Below are positions 22,308 through 37,300 of a stretch of 64,000 nucleotides of DNA, one piece after another; within the stretch, counting starts at the first letter, position 1; the number at the start of each line of letters is the position of its first letter. The stretch lies in contig CM041198.1 of the NCBI GenBank assembly GCA_023078555.1, positions 8,293,836 through 8,357,835 of the forward strand, given 5' to 3'. The notes beneath the pieces were generated by a model. It made no database searches. It was not told where the DNA came from and saw nothing but the letters and a program-made list of their open reading frames with translations. A program made the position numbers and the translations under genes. Source of the DNA: Ulva prolifera. Taxonomy: Eukaryota > Chlorophyta > Ulvophyceae > Ulvales > Ulvaceae.

Positions 22308-25300
22308 ACTCATGACGGACACGTTCACTTCTCACGGATCGCGGGAAGGTCTTGTCCATGCGGATGTGCTCATTAACATTTCAAGCGGACGATGGCCGTC
22401 CCGATGGGCACTCCACACGGACACGTTCACTCATGACGGACACGTTCACTTCTCACGGATCGCGGGAAGGTCTTGTCCATGCGGATGTGCTCATCAACAT
22501 TTCAAGCGGACGATGGCCGTCCCGATGGGCACTCCACACGGACACGTTCACTAATGACGGACACGTTCACTTCTCACGGATCGCGGGAAGGTCTTGTCCA
22601 TGCGGATGTGCTCATTAACATTTCAAGCGGACGATGGCCGTCCCGATGGGCACTCCACACGGACACGTTCACTCATGACGGACACGTTCACTTCTCACGG
22701 ATCGCGGGAAGGTCTTGTCCATGCGGATGTGTTCATTAACATTTCAAGCGGACGATGGCCGTCCAGATGGACGCTCCACACGGACGTGTTCACTCATGAC
22801 GGACACGTTCACTTCTCACGGATCGCGGGAAGGTCTTGTCCATGCGGATGTGCTCATTAACATTTCAAGCGGACGATGGCCGTCCCGATGGGCACTCCAC
22901 ACGGACACGTTCACTCATGACGGACACGTTCACTTCTCACGGATCGCGGGAAGGTCTTGTCCATGCGGATGTGCTCATCAACATTTCAAGCGGACAATGG
23001 CCGTCCAGATGCACACTCCACACGGACGTGTTCACCTTTTGACGGACACGTTCACTTCTCACGGATCGCGGGAAGGTCCAATCCATGCGGATGTGTTCAT
23101 TCACACGTGACACGGACGATCGCCGTCCCGATGGGCACTCCACACGGACACGTTCACTCATGACGGACACGTTCACTTCTCACGGATCGCGGGAAGGTCT
23201 TGTCCATGCGGATGTGTTCATTAACATTTCAAGCGGACGATGGCCGTACAGATGGACACTCCACACGGACACGTTCACTCATGACGGACACGTTCACTTT
23301 TCACGGATCGTGGGAAGGTCTTGTCCATGCGGATGTGTTCATTAACATTTCAAACGGACGATGGCCGTCCAGATGGACACTCCACACGGACGCGTTCACT
23401 CTTGACGGAAACGTTCACTTCTCAAGGATCGCGGGAAGGTCCAATCCATGCGGATGTGTTCATTAACATTTCAAGCGGACGATGGCTGTCCAGATGCACA
23501 CTCCACACAGACGTGTTCACTCTTGACGGACACGTTCACTTCTCACGGATCGCGGGAAGGTCTTGTCCATGCGGATGTGTTCATTCACACGTGACACGGA
23601 CGATCGCCGTCCCGATGGGCCCTCCACACGAACACGTTCACTCATGACGGACATGTTCACTTCCCACGGATCGCGGGAAGGTCTTGTCCATGCGGATGTG
23701 TTCATTAACATTTCGAGCGGACAATGGCCGTCAAGATGCACACTCCACACGGACGTGTTCACCTTTTGACGGACACGTTCACTTCTCACGGATCGCGGGA
23801 AGGTCTTGTCCATGCGGATGTGTTCATTAACCTTTCAAGCAAACGATGGCCGTCCAGATGCACAATCCACACGGACGTGTTCACTCTTGACGGACACGTT
23901 CACTTCTCACGGATCGCGGGAAGGTCTTGTCCATGCGGATGTGTTCATTAACATTTCAAGCGGACGATGGCCGTCCAGATGCACAATCCACACGGACGTG
24001 TCCACTCTTGACGGACACGTTCACTTCCCACGGATCGCGGGAAGGTCTTGTCCATGCGGATGTGTTCATTCACACGTGACACGGACGATCGCCGTCCCGA
24101 TGGGCACTCCACACGAACACGTTCACTCATGACGGACACATTCACTTCTCACGGATCGCGGGAAGGTCTTGTCCATGCGGATGTGTTCATTCACACGTGA
24201 CACGGACGATCGCCGTCCCGATGGGCACTCCACACGAACACGTTCACTCATGACGGACACGTTCACTTCTCACGGATCGCGGGAAGGTCCAATCCATGCG
24301 GATGTGTTCATTAACATTTCAAGCGGACGATGGCTGTCCAGATGCACACTCCACACAGACGTGTTCACTCTTGACGGACACGTTCACTTCTCACGGATCG
24401 CGGGAAGGTCTTGTCCATGCGGATGTGTTCATTCACACGTGACACGGACGATCGCCGTCCCGATGGGCACTCCACACGAACACGTTCACTCATGACGGAC
24501 ACGTTCACTTCTCACGGATCGCGGGAAGGTCTTGTCCATGCGGATGTGTTCATTCACACGTGACACGGACGATCGCCGTCCCGATGGGCACTCCACACGA
24601 ACACGTTCACTCATGACGGACACGTTCACTTCTCACGGATTGCGGGAAGGTCTTGTCCATGCGGATGTGTTCATTAACCTTTCAAGCAAACGATGGCCGT
24701 CCAGATGCACAATCCACACGGACGTGTTCACTCTTGACGGACACGTTAACTTCTCACGGATCGCGGGAAGGTCTTGTCCATGCGGATGTGTTCATTAACA
24801 TTTCGAGCGGACAATGGCCGTCCAGATGCACACTCCACACGGACGTGTTCACCTTTTGACGGACACGTTCACTTCTCACGGATCGCGGGAAGGTCTTGTC
24901 CATGCGGATGTGTTCATTAACCTTTCAAGCAAACGATGGCCGTCCAGATGCACAATCCACACGGACGTGTTCACTCTTGACGGACACGTTCACTTCTCAC
25001 GGATCGCGGGAAGGTCTTGTCCATGCGGATGTGTTCATTAACATTTCAAGCAGACGATGGCCGTCCAGATGCACAATCCACACGGATGTGTCCACTCTTG
25101 ACGGACACGTTCACTTCCCACGGATCGCGGGAAGGTCTTGTCCATGCGGATGTGTTCATTAACATTTCGAGCGGACAATGGCCGTCCAGATGCACACTCC
25201 ACACGGACGTGTTCACCTTTTGACGGACACGTTCACTTCTCACGGATCGCGGGAAGGTCTTGTCCATGCGGATGTGTTCATTAACATTTCAAGCGGACAA

Positions 25301-28300
25301 TAGCCGTCCAGATGCACACTCCACACGGACGTGTTCACCTTTTGACGGACACGTTAACTTCTCACGGATCGCGGGAAGGTCTTGTCCATGCGGATGTGTT
25401 CATTAACATTTCAAGCGGACGGTGGCCGTCCAGATGCACAATCCACACGGACGTGTTCACTCTTGACGGACAAGTTCACTTCCCACGGATCGCGGGAAGG
25501 TCTTGTCCATGCGGATGTGTTCATTAACATTTCAAGCGGACAATAGCCGTCCAGATGCACACTCCACACGGACGTGTTCACCTTTTGACGGACACGTTAA
25601 CTTCTCACGGATCGCGGGAAGGTCTTGTCCATGCGGATGTGCTCATTAACATTTCAAGCGGACGATGGCCGTCCCGATGGGCACTCCACACGGACACGTT
25701 CACTCATGACGGACACGTTCACTTCTCACGGATCGCGGGAAGGTCCAATCCATGCGGATGTGTTCATTCACACGTGACACGGACGATCGCCGTCCCGATG
25801 GGCACTCCACACGGACGTGTTCACTCATGACGGACACGTTAACTTCTCACGGATCGCGGGAAGGTCTTGTCCATGCGGATGTGTTCATTCACATTTCAAG
25901 CGGACGATGGCCGTCCAGATGGACACTCCACACGGACGTGTTCACTCATGACGGACACGTTCACTTCTCACGGATCGCGGGAAGGTCTTGTCCATGCGGA
26001 TGTGCTCATTAACATTTCAAGCGGACGATAGCCGTCCCGATGGGCACTCCACACGGACACGTTCACTCATGACGGACACGTTCACTTCTCACGGATCGCG
26101 GGAAGGTCTTGTCCATGCGGATGTGTTCATTAACATTTCAAGCGGACGATGGCCGTCCAGATGCACAATCCACACGGACGTGTTCACTCTTGACGGACAC
26201 GTTCACTTCTCACAGATCGCGGGAAGGTCTTGTCCATGCGGATGTGTTCATTAACATTTCAAGCGGACGATGGCCGTCTAGATGCACAATCCACACGGAC
26301 GTGTTCACTCTTGACGGACACGTTCACTTCTCACGGATCGCGGGAAGGTCTTGTCCATGCGGATGTGTTCATTAACATTTCAAGCGGACGATGGCCGTCC
26401 AGATGCACAATCCACACGGACGTGTTCACTCATGACGGACACGTTCACTTCCCACGGATCGCGGGAAGGTCTTGTCCATGCGGATGTGTTCATTAACATT
26501 TCAAGCGGACGATGGCCATCCAGATGCACAATCCACACGGACGTGTTCACTCTTGACGGACACGTTCACTTCCCACGGATCGTGGGAAGGTCTTGTCCAT
26601 GCGGATGTGTTCATTAACATTTCAAGCGGACAATGGCCGTCCAGATGCACACTCCACACGGACACGTTCACTCATGACGGACACGTTCAATTCTCACGGA
26701 TCGCGGGAAGGTCTTGTCCATGCGGATGTGTTCATTAACATTTCAAGCGGACGATGGCCGTCCAGATGCACAATCCACACGGACGTGTTCACTCTTGACG
26801 GACACGTTCACTTCCCATGGATCGCGGGAAGGTCTTGTCCATGCGGATGTGTTCATTCACATTTCAAGCGGACGATGGCCGTCCAGATGGACACTCCACA
26901 CGGACGTGTTCACTCATGACGGACACGTTCAATTCTCACGGATCGCGGGAAGGTCTTGTCCATGCGGATGTGTTCATTCACATTTCAAGCGGACGATGGC
27001 CGTCCAGATGGACACTCCACACGGACGTGTTCACTCATGACGGACACGTTAACTTCTCACGGATCGCGGGAAGGTCTTGTCCATGCGGATGTGTTCATTA
27101 ACATTTCGAGCGGACGATGGCCGTCCAGATGCACAATCCACACGGACGTGTTCACTCTTGACGGACACGTTCACTTCCCACGGATCGCGGGAAGGTCTTG
27201 TCCATGCGGATGTGTTCATTAACATTTCAAGCGGACGATGGCCATCCAGATGCACAATCCACACGGACGTGTTCACTCTTGACGGACACGTTCACTTCCC
27301 ACGGATCGCGGGAAGGTCTTGTCCATGCGGATGTGCTCATTAACATTTCAAGCGGACGATGGCCGTCCCGATGGGCACTCCACACGGACACGTTCACTCA
27401 TGACGGACACGTTCACTTCTCACGGATCGCGGGAAGGTCTTGTCCATGCGGATGTGTTCATTAACATTTCAAGCGGACGATGGCCGTCCAGATGCACAAT
27501 CCACACGGACGTGTTCACTCTTGACGGACACGTTCACTTCTCACGGATCGCGGGAAGGTCTTGTCCATGCGGATGTGTTCATTAACATTTCAAGCGGACG
27601 ATGGCCGTCCAGATGCACAATCCACACGGACGTGTTCACTCTTGACGGACACGTTCACTTCCCACGGATCGCGGGAAGGTCTTGTCCATGCGGATGTGTT
27701 CATTAACATTTCAAGCGGACAATGGCCGTCCAGATGCACACTCCACACGGACGTGTTCACCTTTTGACGGACACCTTCACTTCTCACGGATCGCGGGAAG
27801 GTCTTGTCCATGCGGATGTGTTCATTCACATTTCAAGCGGACGATTGCCGTCCAGATGGACACTCCACACGGACGTGTTCACTCTTGACGGACACGTTCA
27901 CTTCACACGGATCGCGGGAAGGTCTTGTCCATGCGGATGTGTTCATTAACATTTCAAGCGGACGATGGCCGTCCAGATGCACACTCCACACGGACGTGTT
28001 CACTCTTGACGGACACGTTCACTTCACACGGATCGCGGGAAGGTCTTGTCCATGCGGATGTGTTCATTAACATTTCAAACGGACGATGGCCGTCCAGATG
28101 GACACTCCACACGGACGCGTTCACTATTGACGGACACGTTCACTTCTAACGGATCGCGGGAAGGTCCAATCCATGCGGATGTGTTCATTAACATTTCAAG
28201 CGGACGATGGCCGTCCAGATGCACACTCCACACGGACGTGTTCACCTTTTGACGGACACGTTCACTTCTCACGGATCGCGGGAAGGTCCAATCCATGCGG

Positions 28301-31300
28301 ATGTGTTCATTCACACGTGACACGGACGATCGCCGTCCCGATGGGCACTCCACACGGACACGTTCACTCATGACGGACACGTTCAATTCTCACGGATCGC
28401 GGGAAGGTCTTGTCCATGCGGATGTGTTCATTCACATTTCAAGCGGACGATGGCCGTCCAGATGGACACTCCACACGGACGTGTTCACTCTTGACGGACA
28501 CGTTCACTTCCCACGGATCGTAGGAAGGTCTTGTCCATGCGGATGTGTTCATTAACATTTCAAGCGGACGATGGCCGTCCAGATGCACAATCCACACGGA
28601 CGTGTTCACTCTTGACGGACACGTTCACTTCCCACGGATCGCGGGAAGGTCTTGTCCATGCGGATGTGTTCATTCACACGTGACACGGACGATCGCCGTC
28701 CCGATGGGCACTCCACACGGACGCGTCTACTCTTGACGGACACGTTCACTTCTCACGGATCGCGGGAAGGTCTTGTCCATGCGGATGTGTTCAGTCACAC
28801 GTGACACGGACGATCGCCGTCCCGATGGGCACTCCACGCGGACAAGTTCACTCATGACGGACATGTTCACTTCTCACGGATCGCGGGAAGGTCTTGTCCA
28901 TGCGGATGTGTTCATTAACATTTCAAGCGGACGATGGCCGTCCAGATGCACAATCCACACACACGTGTTCACTCTTGACGGACACGTTCACTTCTCACGG
29001 ATCGCGGGAAGGTCTTGTCGATGCGGATGTGTTCATTAACATTTCAAGCGGACAATGGCCGTCCAGATGCACACTCCACACGGACGTGTTCACCTTTTGA
29101 CGGACACGTTCACTTCTCACGGATCGCGGGAAGGTCTTGTCCATGCGGATGTGTTCAGTCACACGTGACACGGACGATCGCCGTCCCGATGGGCACTCCA
29201 CGCGGACACGTTCACTCATGACCGACACGTTCACTTTTCACGGATCGCGGGAAGGTCTTGTCCATGCGGATGTGTTCATTAACATTTCAAGCGGACGATG
29301 GCCGTCCAGATGCACAATCCACACACACGTGTTCACTCTTGACGGACACGTTCACTTCTCACGGATCGCGGGAAGGTCTTGTCGATGCGGATGTGTTCAT
29401 TAACATTTCAAGCGGACAATGGCCGTCCAGATGCACACTCCACACGGACGTGTTCACCTTTTGACGGACACGTTCACTTCTCACGGATCGCGGGAAGGTC
29501 TTGTCCATGCGGATGTGTTCAGTCACACGTGACACGGACGATCGCCGTCCCGATGGGCACTCCACGCGGACACGTTCACTCATGACCGACACGTTCACTT
29601 TTCACGGATCGCGGGAAGGTCTTGTCCATGCGGATGTGTTCATTAACATTTCAAACGGACGATGGCCGTCCAGATGGACACTCCACACGGACGCGTTCAC
29701 TCTTGACGGACACGTTCACTTCTAACGGATCGCGGGAAGGTCCAATCCATGCGGATGTGTTCATTCACATTTCATGCGGACGATGGCCGTCCAGATGCGC
29801 AATCCACACGGACGTGTTCACTCTTGACGGACACGTTCACTTCACACGGATCGCGGGAAGGTCTTGTCCACGCGGATGTGTTCATTAACATTTCAAACGG
29901 ACGATGGCCGTCCAGATGGACACTCCACACGGACGCGTTCACTCTTGACGGACACGTTCACTTCTAACGGATCGCGGGAAGGTCCAATCCATGCGGATGT
30001 GTTCATTCACATTTCAAGCGGACGATGGCCGTCCAGATGCGCAATCCACACGGACGTGTTCACTCTTGACGGACACGTTCACTTCACACGGATCGCGGGA
30101 AGGTCTTGTCCATGCGGATGTGTTCATTAACATTTCAAGCGGACGATGGCCGTCCAGATGCACAATCCACACGGACGTGTTCACTCTTGACGGACACGTT
30201 CACTTCTCACGGATCGCGGGAAGGGCTTGTCCATGCGGATGTGTTCATTAACATTTCAAGCGGACGATGGCCGTCCAGATGCACAATCCACACGGACGTC
30301 TTCACTCTTGACGGACACGTTCACTTCTCACGGATCGCGGGAAGGTCTTGTCCATGCGGATGTGTTCATTAACATTTCAAGCGGACGATGTCCGTCCAGA
30401 TGCACAATCCACACGGACGTGTTCACTCTTGACGGACACGTTCACTTCTCACGGATCGCGGGAAGGTCTTGTCCATGCGGATGTGTTCATTCACATTTCA
30501 AGCGGATGATGGCCGTCCCGATGGGCACTCCACACGGACACGTTCACTCATGACGGACACGTTCACTTCTCACGGATCGCGGGAAGGTCTTGTCCATGCG
30601 GATGTGCTCATTAACATTTCAAGCGGACGATGGCCGTCCCGATGGGCACTCCACACGGACACGTTCACTCATGACGGACACGTTCAATTCTCACGGATCG
30701 CGGGAAGGTCTTGTCCATGCGGATGTGTTCATTCACATTTCAAGCGGACGATGGCCGTCCAGATGGACACTCCACACGGACGTGTTCACTCATGACGGAC
30801 ACGTTAACTTCTCACGGATCGCGGGAAGGTCTTGTCCATGCGGATGTGTTCATTCACATTTCAAGCGGACGATGGCCGTCGAGATGGACACTCCACACGG
30901 ACGTGTTCACTCATGACGGACACGTTCACTTCTCACGGATCGCGGGAAGGTCCAATCCATGCGGATGTGTTCATTCACACGTGACACGGACGACCGCCGT
31001 CCCGATGGGCACTCCACACGAACACGTTCACTCATGACGGACACGTTCACTTTTCACGGATCGCGGGAAGGTCTTGTCCACGCGGATGTGTTCATTAACA
31101 TTTCAAACGGACGATGGCCGTCCAGATGCACAATCCACACGGACGTGTTCACTCTTGACGGACACGTTCACTTCTCACGGATCGCGGGAAGGTCTTGTCC
31201 ATGCGGATGTGTTCAGTCACACGTGACACGGACGATCGCCGTCCCGATGCGCAATCCACACGGACGTGTTCACTCTTGACGGACACGTTCACTTCACACG

Positions 31301-31504
31301 GATCGCGGGAAGGTCTTGTCCATGCGGATGTGTTCATTAACATTTCAAGCGGACGATGGCCGTCCAGATGCACAATCCACACGGACGTGTTCACTCTTGA
31401 CGGACACGTTCACTTCTCACGGATCGCGGGAAGGGCTTGTCCATGCGGATGTGTTCATTAACATTTCAAGCGGACGATGGCCGTCCAGATGCACAATCCA
31501 CACG
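22308..31504 (+). repeat. 121-bp satellite array, block 4 (about 76 monomers)
   Basis: The longest uninterrupted block. Higher-order units are visible: a three-monomer unit of 364 bp starts at about 28773, 29137 and 29501. It ends with the TSD acaatccacacg (31493-31504). Confidence 0.95.
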
Positions 31505-31568
31505 TGTGTGTGTTAGCTTGGTGTATTGATTTGCTTTGCCATACAATGGCCCGGTATGTGTAACTTGA
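31505..31568 (+). mobile_element. LINE-1 3' terminal fragment (64 bp) in the satellite
   Basis: The shortest kind of insertion, only the last 64 bases including the 3' hairpin gccatacaatggc and the end aacttga. The 12-bp TSD acaatccacacg is at 31493-31504 and 31573-31584, with the tail atgt between. It carries the ttggtgtattg variant that marks a sub-lineage. Confidence 0.9.
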
Positions 31569-31572
31569 ATGT

Positions 31573-34500
31573 ACAATCCACACGTACGTCTTCACTCTTG
31601 ACGGACACGTTCACTTCTCACGGATCGCGGGAAGGTGTTGTCCATGCGGATGTGTTCAATAACATTTCAAGCGGACGATGGCCGTCCAGATGCACAATCC
31701 ACACGGACGTGTTCACTCTTGACGGACACGTTCACTTCTCACGGATCGCGGGAAGGTGTTGTCCATGCGGATGTGTTCAATAACATTTCAAGCGGACGAT
31801 GGCCGTCCAGATGCACAATCCACACGGACGTGTTCACTCTTGACGGACACGTTCACTTCTCACGGATCGCGGGAAGGTGTTGTCCAAACGGATGTGTTCA
31901 ATAACATTTCAAGCGGACGATGGCCGTCCAGATGCACAATCCACACGGACGTGTTCACTCCTGACGGACACGTTCACTTCTAACGGATCGCGGGAAGGTC
32001 TTGTCCATGCGGATGTGTTCAGTCACACGTGACACGGACGATCGCCGTCCCGATGGGCACTCCACGCGGACACGTTCACTCATGACGGACACGTTCACTT
32101 CTCACGGATCGCGGGAAGGTGTTGTCCATGCGGATGTGTTCAATAACATTTCAAGCGGACGATGGCCGTCCAGATGCACAATCCACACGGACGTGTTCAC
32201 TCTTGACGGACACGTTCACTTCTCACGGATCGCGGGAAGGTCCAATCCATGCGGATGTGTTCATTCACACGTGACACGGACGATCGCCGTCCCGATGGGC
32301 ACTCCACACGGACGCGTCTACTCTTGACGGACACGTTCACTTCTCACGGATCGCGGGAAGGTCTTGTCCATGCGGATGTGTTCAGTCACACGTGACACGG
32401 ACGATCGCCGTCCCGATGGGCACTCCACGCGGACAAGTTCACTCATGACGGACATGTTCACTTCTCACGGATCGCGGGAAGGTCTTGTCCATGCGGATGT
32501 GTTCATTAACATTTCAAGCGGACGATGGCCGTCCAGATGCACAATCCACACACACGTGTTCACTCTTGACGGACACGTTCACTTCTCACGGATCGCGGGA
32601 AGGTCTTGTCGATGCGGATGTGTTCATTAACATTTCAAGCGGACAATGGCCGTCCAGATGCACACTCCACACGGACGTGTTCACCTTTTGACGGACACGT
32701 TCACTTCTCACGGATCGCGGGAAGGTCTTGTCCATGCGGATGTGTTCAGTCACACGTGACACGGACGATCGCCGTCCCGATGGGCACTCCACGCGGACAC
32801 GTTCACTCATGACCGACACGTTCACTTCTCACGGATCGCGGGAAGGTGTTGTCCATGCGGATGTGTTCAATAACATTTCAAGCGGACGATGGCCGTCCAG
32901 ATGCACAATCCACACGGACGTGTTCACTCTTGACGGACACGTTCACTTCTCACGGATCGCGGGAAGGTCCAATCCATGCGGATGTGTTCATTCACACGTG
33001 ACACGGACGATCGCCGTCCCGATGGGCACTCCACACGGACGCGTCTACTCTTGACGGACACGTTCACTTCTCACGGATCGCGGGAAGGTCTTGTCCATGC
33101 GGATGTGTTCAGTCACACGTGACACGGACGATCGCCGTCCCGATGGGCACTCCACGCGGACACGTTCACTCATGACGGACACGTTCACTTCTAACGGATC
33201 GCGGGAAGGTCTTGTCCATGCGGATGTGTTCATTAACATTTCAAGCGGACGATGGCTGTCCAGATGCACACTCCACACACACGTGTTCACTCTTGACGGA
33301 CACGTTCACTTCTCACGGATCGCAGGAAGGTCTTGTCGATGCGGATGTGTTCATTAACATTTCAAGCGGACGATGGCTGTCCAGATGCACACTCCACACA
33401 CACGTGTTCACTCTTGACGGACACGTTCACTTCTCACGGATCGCGGGAAGGTCTTGTCGATGCGGATGTGTTCATTAACATTTCAAGCGGACGATGGCCG
33501 TCCAGATGCACAATCCACACGGACGTGTTCACTCCTGACGGACACGTTCACTTCTAACGGATCGCGGGAAGGTCTTGTCCATGCGGATGTGTTCAGTCAC
33601 ACGTGACACGGACGATCGCCGTCCCGATGGGCACTCCACGCGGACACGTTCACTCATGACGGACACGTTCACTTCTCACGGATCGCGGGAAGGTGTTGTC
33701 CAAACGGATGTGTTCAATAACATTTCAAGCGGACGATGGCCGTCCAGATGCAAAATCCACACGGACGTGTTCACTCTTGACGGACACGTTCACTTCTCAC
33801 GGATCGCGGGAAGGTCCAATCCATGCGGATGTGTTCATTCACACGTGACACGGACGATCGCCGTCCCGATGGGCACTCCACACGGACGCGTCTACTCTTG
33901 ACGGACACGTTCACTTCTCACGGATCGCGGGAAGGTCTTGTCCATGCGGATGTGTTCAGTCACACGTGACACGGACGATCGCCGTCCCGATGGGCACTCC
34001 ACGCGGACACGTTCACTCATGACGGACACGTTCACTTCTAACGGATCGCGGGAAGGTCTTGTCCATGCGGATGTGTTCATTAACATTTCAAGCGGACGAT
34101 GGCTGTCCAGATGCACACTCCACACACACGTGTTCACTCTTGACGGACACGTTCACTTCTCACGGATCGCGGGAAGGTCTTGTCGATGCGGATGTGTTCA
34201 TTAACATTTCAAGCGGACGATGGCTGTCCAGATGCACACTCCACACACACGTGTTCACTCTTGACGGACACGTTCACTTCTCACGGATCGCGGGAAGGTC
34301 TTGTCGATGCGGATGTGTTCATTAACATTTCAAGCGGACGATGGCCGTCCAGATGCACAATCCACACGGACGTGTTCACTCCTGACGGACACGTTCACTC
34401 ATGACGGACACGTTCACTTCTCACGGATCGCGGGAAGGTGTTGTCCATGCGGATGTGTTCAATAACATTTCAAGCGGACGATGGCCGTCCAGATGCACAC

Positions 34501-37300
34501 TCCACACACACGTGTTCACTCTTGACGGACACGTTCACTTCTCACGGATCGCGGGAAGGTGTTGTCCATGCGGATGTGTTCAATAACATTTCAAGCGGAC
34601 GATGGCCGTCCAGATGCACAATCCACACGGACGTGTTCACTCTTGACGGACACGTTCACTTCTCACGGATCGCGGGAAGGTCCAATCCATGCGGATGTGT
34701 TCATTAAAATTTCAAGCGGACGATGGCCGTCCAGAACAATCCACACGGACGTGTCCACTCTTGACGGACACGTTCACTTCTCACGGATCGCGGGAAGGTC
34801 CAATCCATGCGGATGTGTTCATTCACACGTGACACGGACGATCGCCGTCCCGATGGGCACTCCACACGGACGCGTCTACTCTTGACGGACACGTTCACTT
34901 CTCACGGATCGCGGGAAGGTCTTGTCCATGCGGATGTGTTCAGTCACACGTGACACGGACGATCGCCGTCCCGATGGGCACTCCACGCGGACACGTTCAC
35001 TCATGACGGACATGTTCACTTCTCACGGATCGCGGGAAGGTCTTGTCCATGCGGATGTGTTCATTAACATTTCAAGCGGACGATGGCCGTGTAGATGGAC
35101 GCTCCACACGGACGCGTTCACTCTTGACGGACACGTTCACTTCTCACGGATCGCGGGAAGGTCTTGTCCATGCAAATGTGTTCATTCACACGTGACACGG
35201 ACGATCGCCGTCCCGATGGGCACTCCACACGGACGTGTTCACTCATGACGGACACGTTCACTTCTCACGGATCGCGGGAAGGTCTTGTCCATGCGGATGT
35301 GTTCATTAACATTTCAAGCGGACGATGGCCGTCCAGATGCACAATCCACACGGACGTGTTCACTCTTGACGGACACGTTCACTTCTAACGGATCGCGGGA
35401 AGGTCTTGTCCATGCGGATGTGTTCATTAACATTTCAAGCGGACGATGGCCGTCCAGATGCACAATCCACACGGACACGTTCACTCATGACGGACACGTT
35501 CACTTCTCACGGATTGCGGGAAGGTCCAATCCATGCGGATGTGTACATTAACATTTCAAGCTGACTGTGGCCGTCCAGATGGACACTCCACACGGACGCG
35601 TTTACTCTTGACGGATACGTTCACTTCTCACGGATCGCGGGAAGGTCCAATCCATGCGGATGTGTTCATTAACATTTCAAGCGGACGATGGCTGTCCAGA
35701 TGCACACTCCACACACACGTGTTCACTCTTGACGGACACGTTCACTTCTCACGGATCGCGGGAAGGTCTTGTCGATGCGGATGTATTCATTAACATTTCA
35801 AGCGGACGATGGCCGTCCAGATGCACAATCCACACGGACGTGTTCACTCCTGACGGACACGTTCACTTCTAACGGATCGCGGGAAGGTCTTGTCCATGCG
35901 GATGTGTTCAGTCACACGTGACACGGACGATCGCCGTCCCGATGGGCACTCCACGCGGACACGTTCACTCATGACGGACACGTTCACTTCTCACGGATCG
36001 CGGGAAGGTCTTGTCCATGCGGATGTGTTCATTAACATTTCAAGCGGACGATGGCCGTCCAGATGCACAATCCACACGGACGTGTTCACTCTTGACGGAC
36101 ACGTTCACTTCTAACGGATCGCGGGAAGGTCTTGTCCATGCGGATGTGTTCATTAACATTTCAAGCGGACGATGGCCGTCCAGATGCACAATCCACACGG
36201 ACACGTTCACTCATGACGGACACGTTCACTTCTCACGGATTGCGGGAAGGTCCAATCCATGCGGATGTGTACATTAACATTTCAAGCTGACTGTGGCCGT
36301 CCAGATGGACACTCCACACGGACGCGTTTACTCTTGACGGATACGTTCACTTCTCACGGATCGCGGGAAGGTCCAATCCATGCGGATGTGTTCATTAACA
36401 TTTCAAGCGGACGATGGCTGTCCAGATGCACACTCCACACACACGTGTTCACTCTTGACGGACACGTTCACTTCTCACGGATCGCGGGAAGGTCTTGTCG
36501 ATGCGGATGTGTTCATTAACATTTCAAGCGGACGATGGCCGTCCAGATGCACAATCCACACGGACACGTTCACTCATGACGGACACGTTCACTTCTCACG
36601 GATCGCGGGAAGGTCTTGTCCATGCGGATGTGTTCATTAACATTTCAAGCGGACGATGGCCGTCCAGATGCACAATCCACACGGACGTGTTCACTCTTGA
36701 CGGACACGTTCACTTCTCACGGATCGCGGGAAGGTCTTGTCCATGCGGATGTGTTCATTAACATTTCAAGCGGACGATGGCCGTGTAGATGGACGCTCCA
36801 CACGGACGCGTTCACTCTTGACGGACACGTTCACTTCTCACGGATCGCGGGAAGGTCTTGTCCATGCGGATGTGTTCATTAACATTTCAAGCGGACGATG
36901 GCCGTCCAGATGCACAATCCACACGGACGTGTTCACGCTTGACGGACACGTTCACTTCTAACGCATCGCGGGAAGGTCTTGTCCATGCGGATGTGTTCAT
37001 TAACATTTCAAGCGGACGATGGCCGTGTAGATGGACGCTCCACACGGACGCGTTCACTCTCGACGGACACGTTCACTTCTCACGGATCGCGGGAAGGTCT
37101 TGTCCATGCAAATGTGTTCATTCACACGTGACACGGACGATCGCCGTCCCGATGGGCACTCCACACGGACGTGTTCACTCATGACGGACACGTTCACTTC
37201 TCACGGATCGCGGGAAGGTCTTGTCCATGCGGATGTGTTCATTAACATTTCAAGCGGACGATGGCCGTCCAGATGGACACTCCACACGGACGCTCACTTC
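31573..37300 (+). repeat. 121-bp satellite array, block 5 (about 47 monomers)
   Basis: Same satellite with more monomer variants (ttcagtcacacgtgac, ttcaataacatttc, cacacacgtgttc). Higher-order units: the 364-bp trimer type again at 32364 and 32728; a seven-monomer unit (847 bp, 33091 and 33938); and a six-monomer tandem duplication (726 bp, 35285-36010 and 36011-36736). The last monomer breaks off at about 37300 before LINE copy D. Confidence 0.95.

Noticed and set aside
31505-31568. Short LINE 3' ends as an independent SINE family
   Set aside because: Their 5' boundaries differ in every copy (from 64 to about 580 bases) and all share the LINE 3' end, as expected for 5'-truncated LINE copies. 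There is no common SINE head.
5308-37300. CRISPR-like or ice-nucleation/antifreeze-like repeat system
   Set aside because: Monomers are contiguous with no spacers, there are no associated genes, and the DNA is not kept in frame, so neither a CRISPR array nor a repetitive protein is supported.
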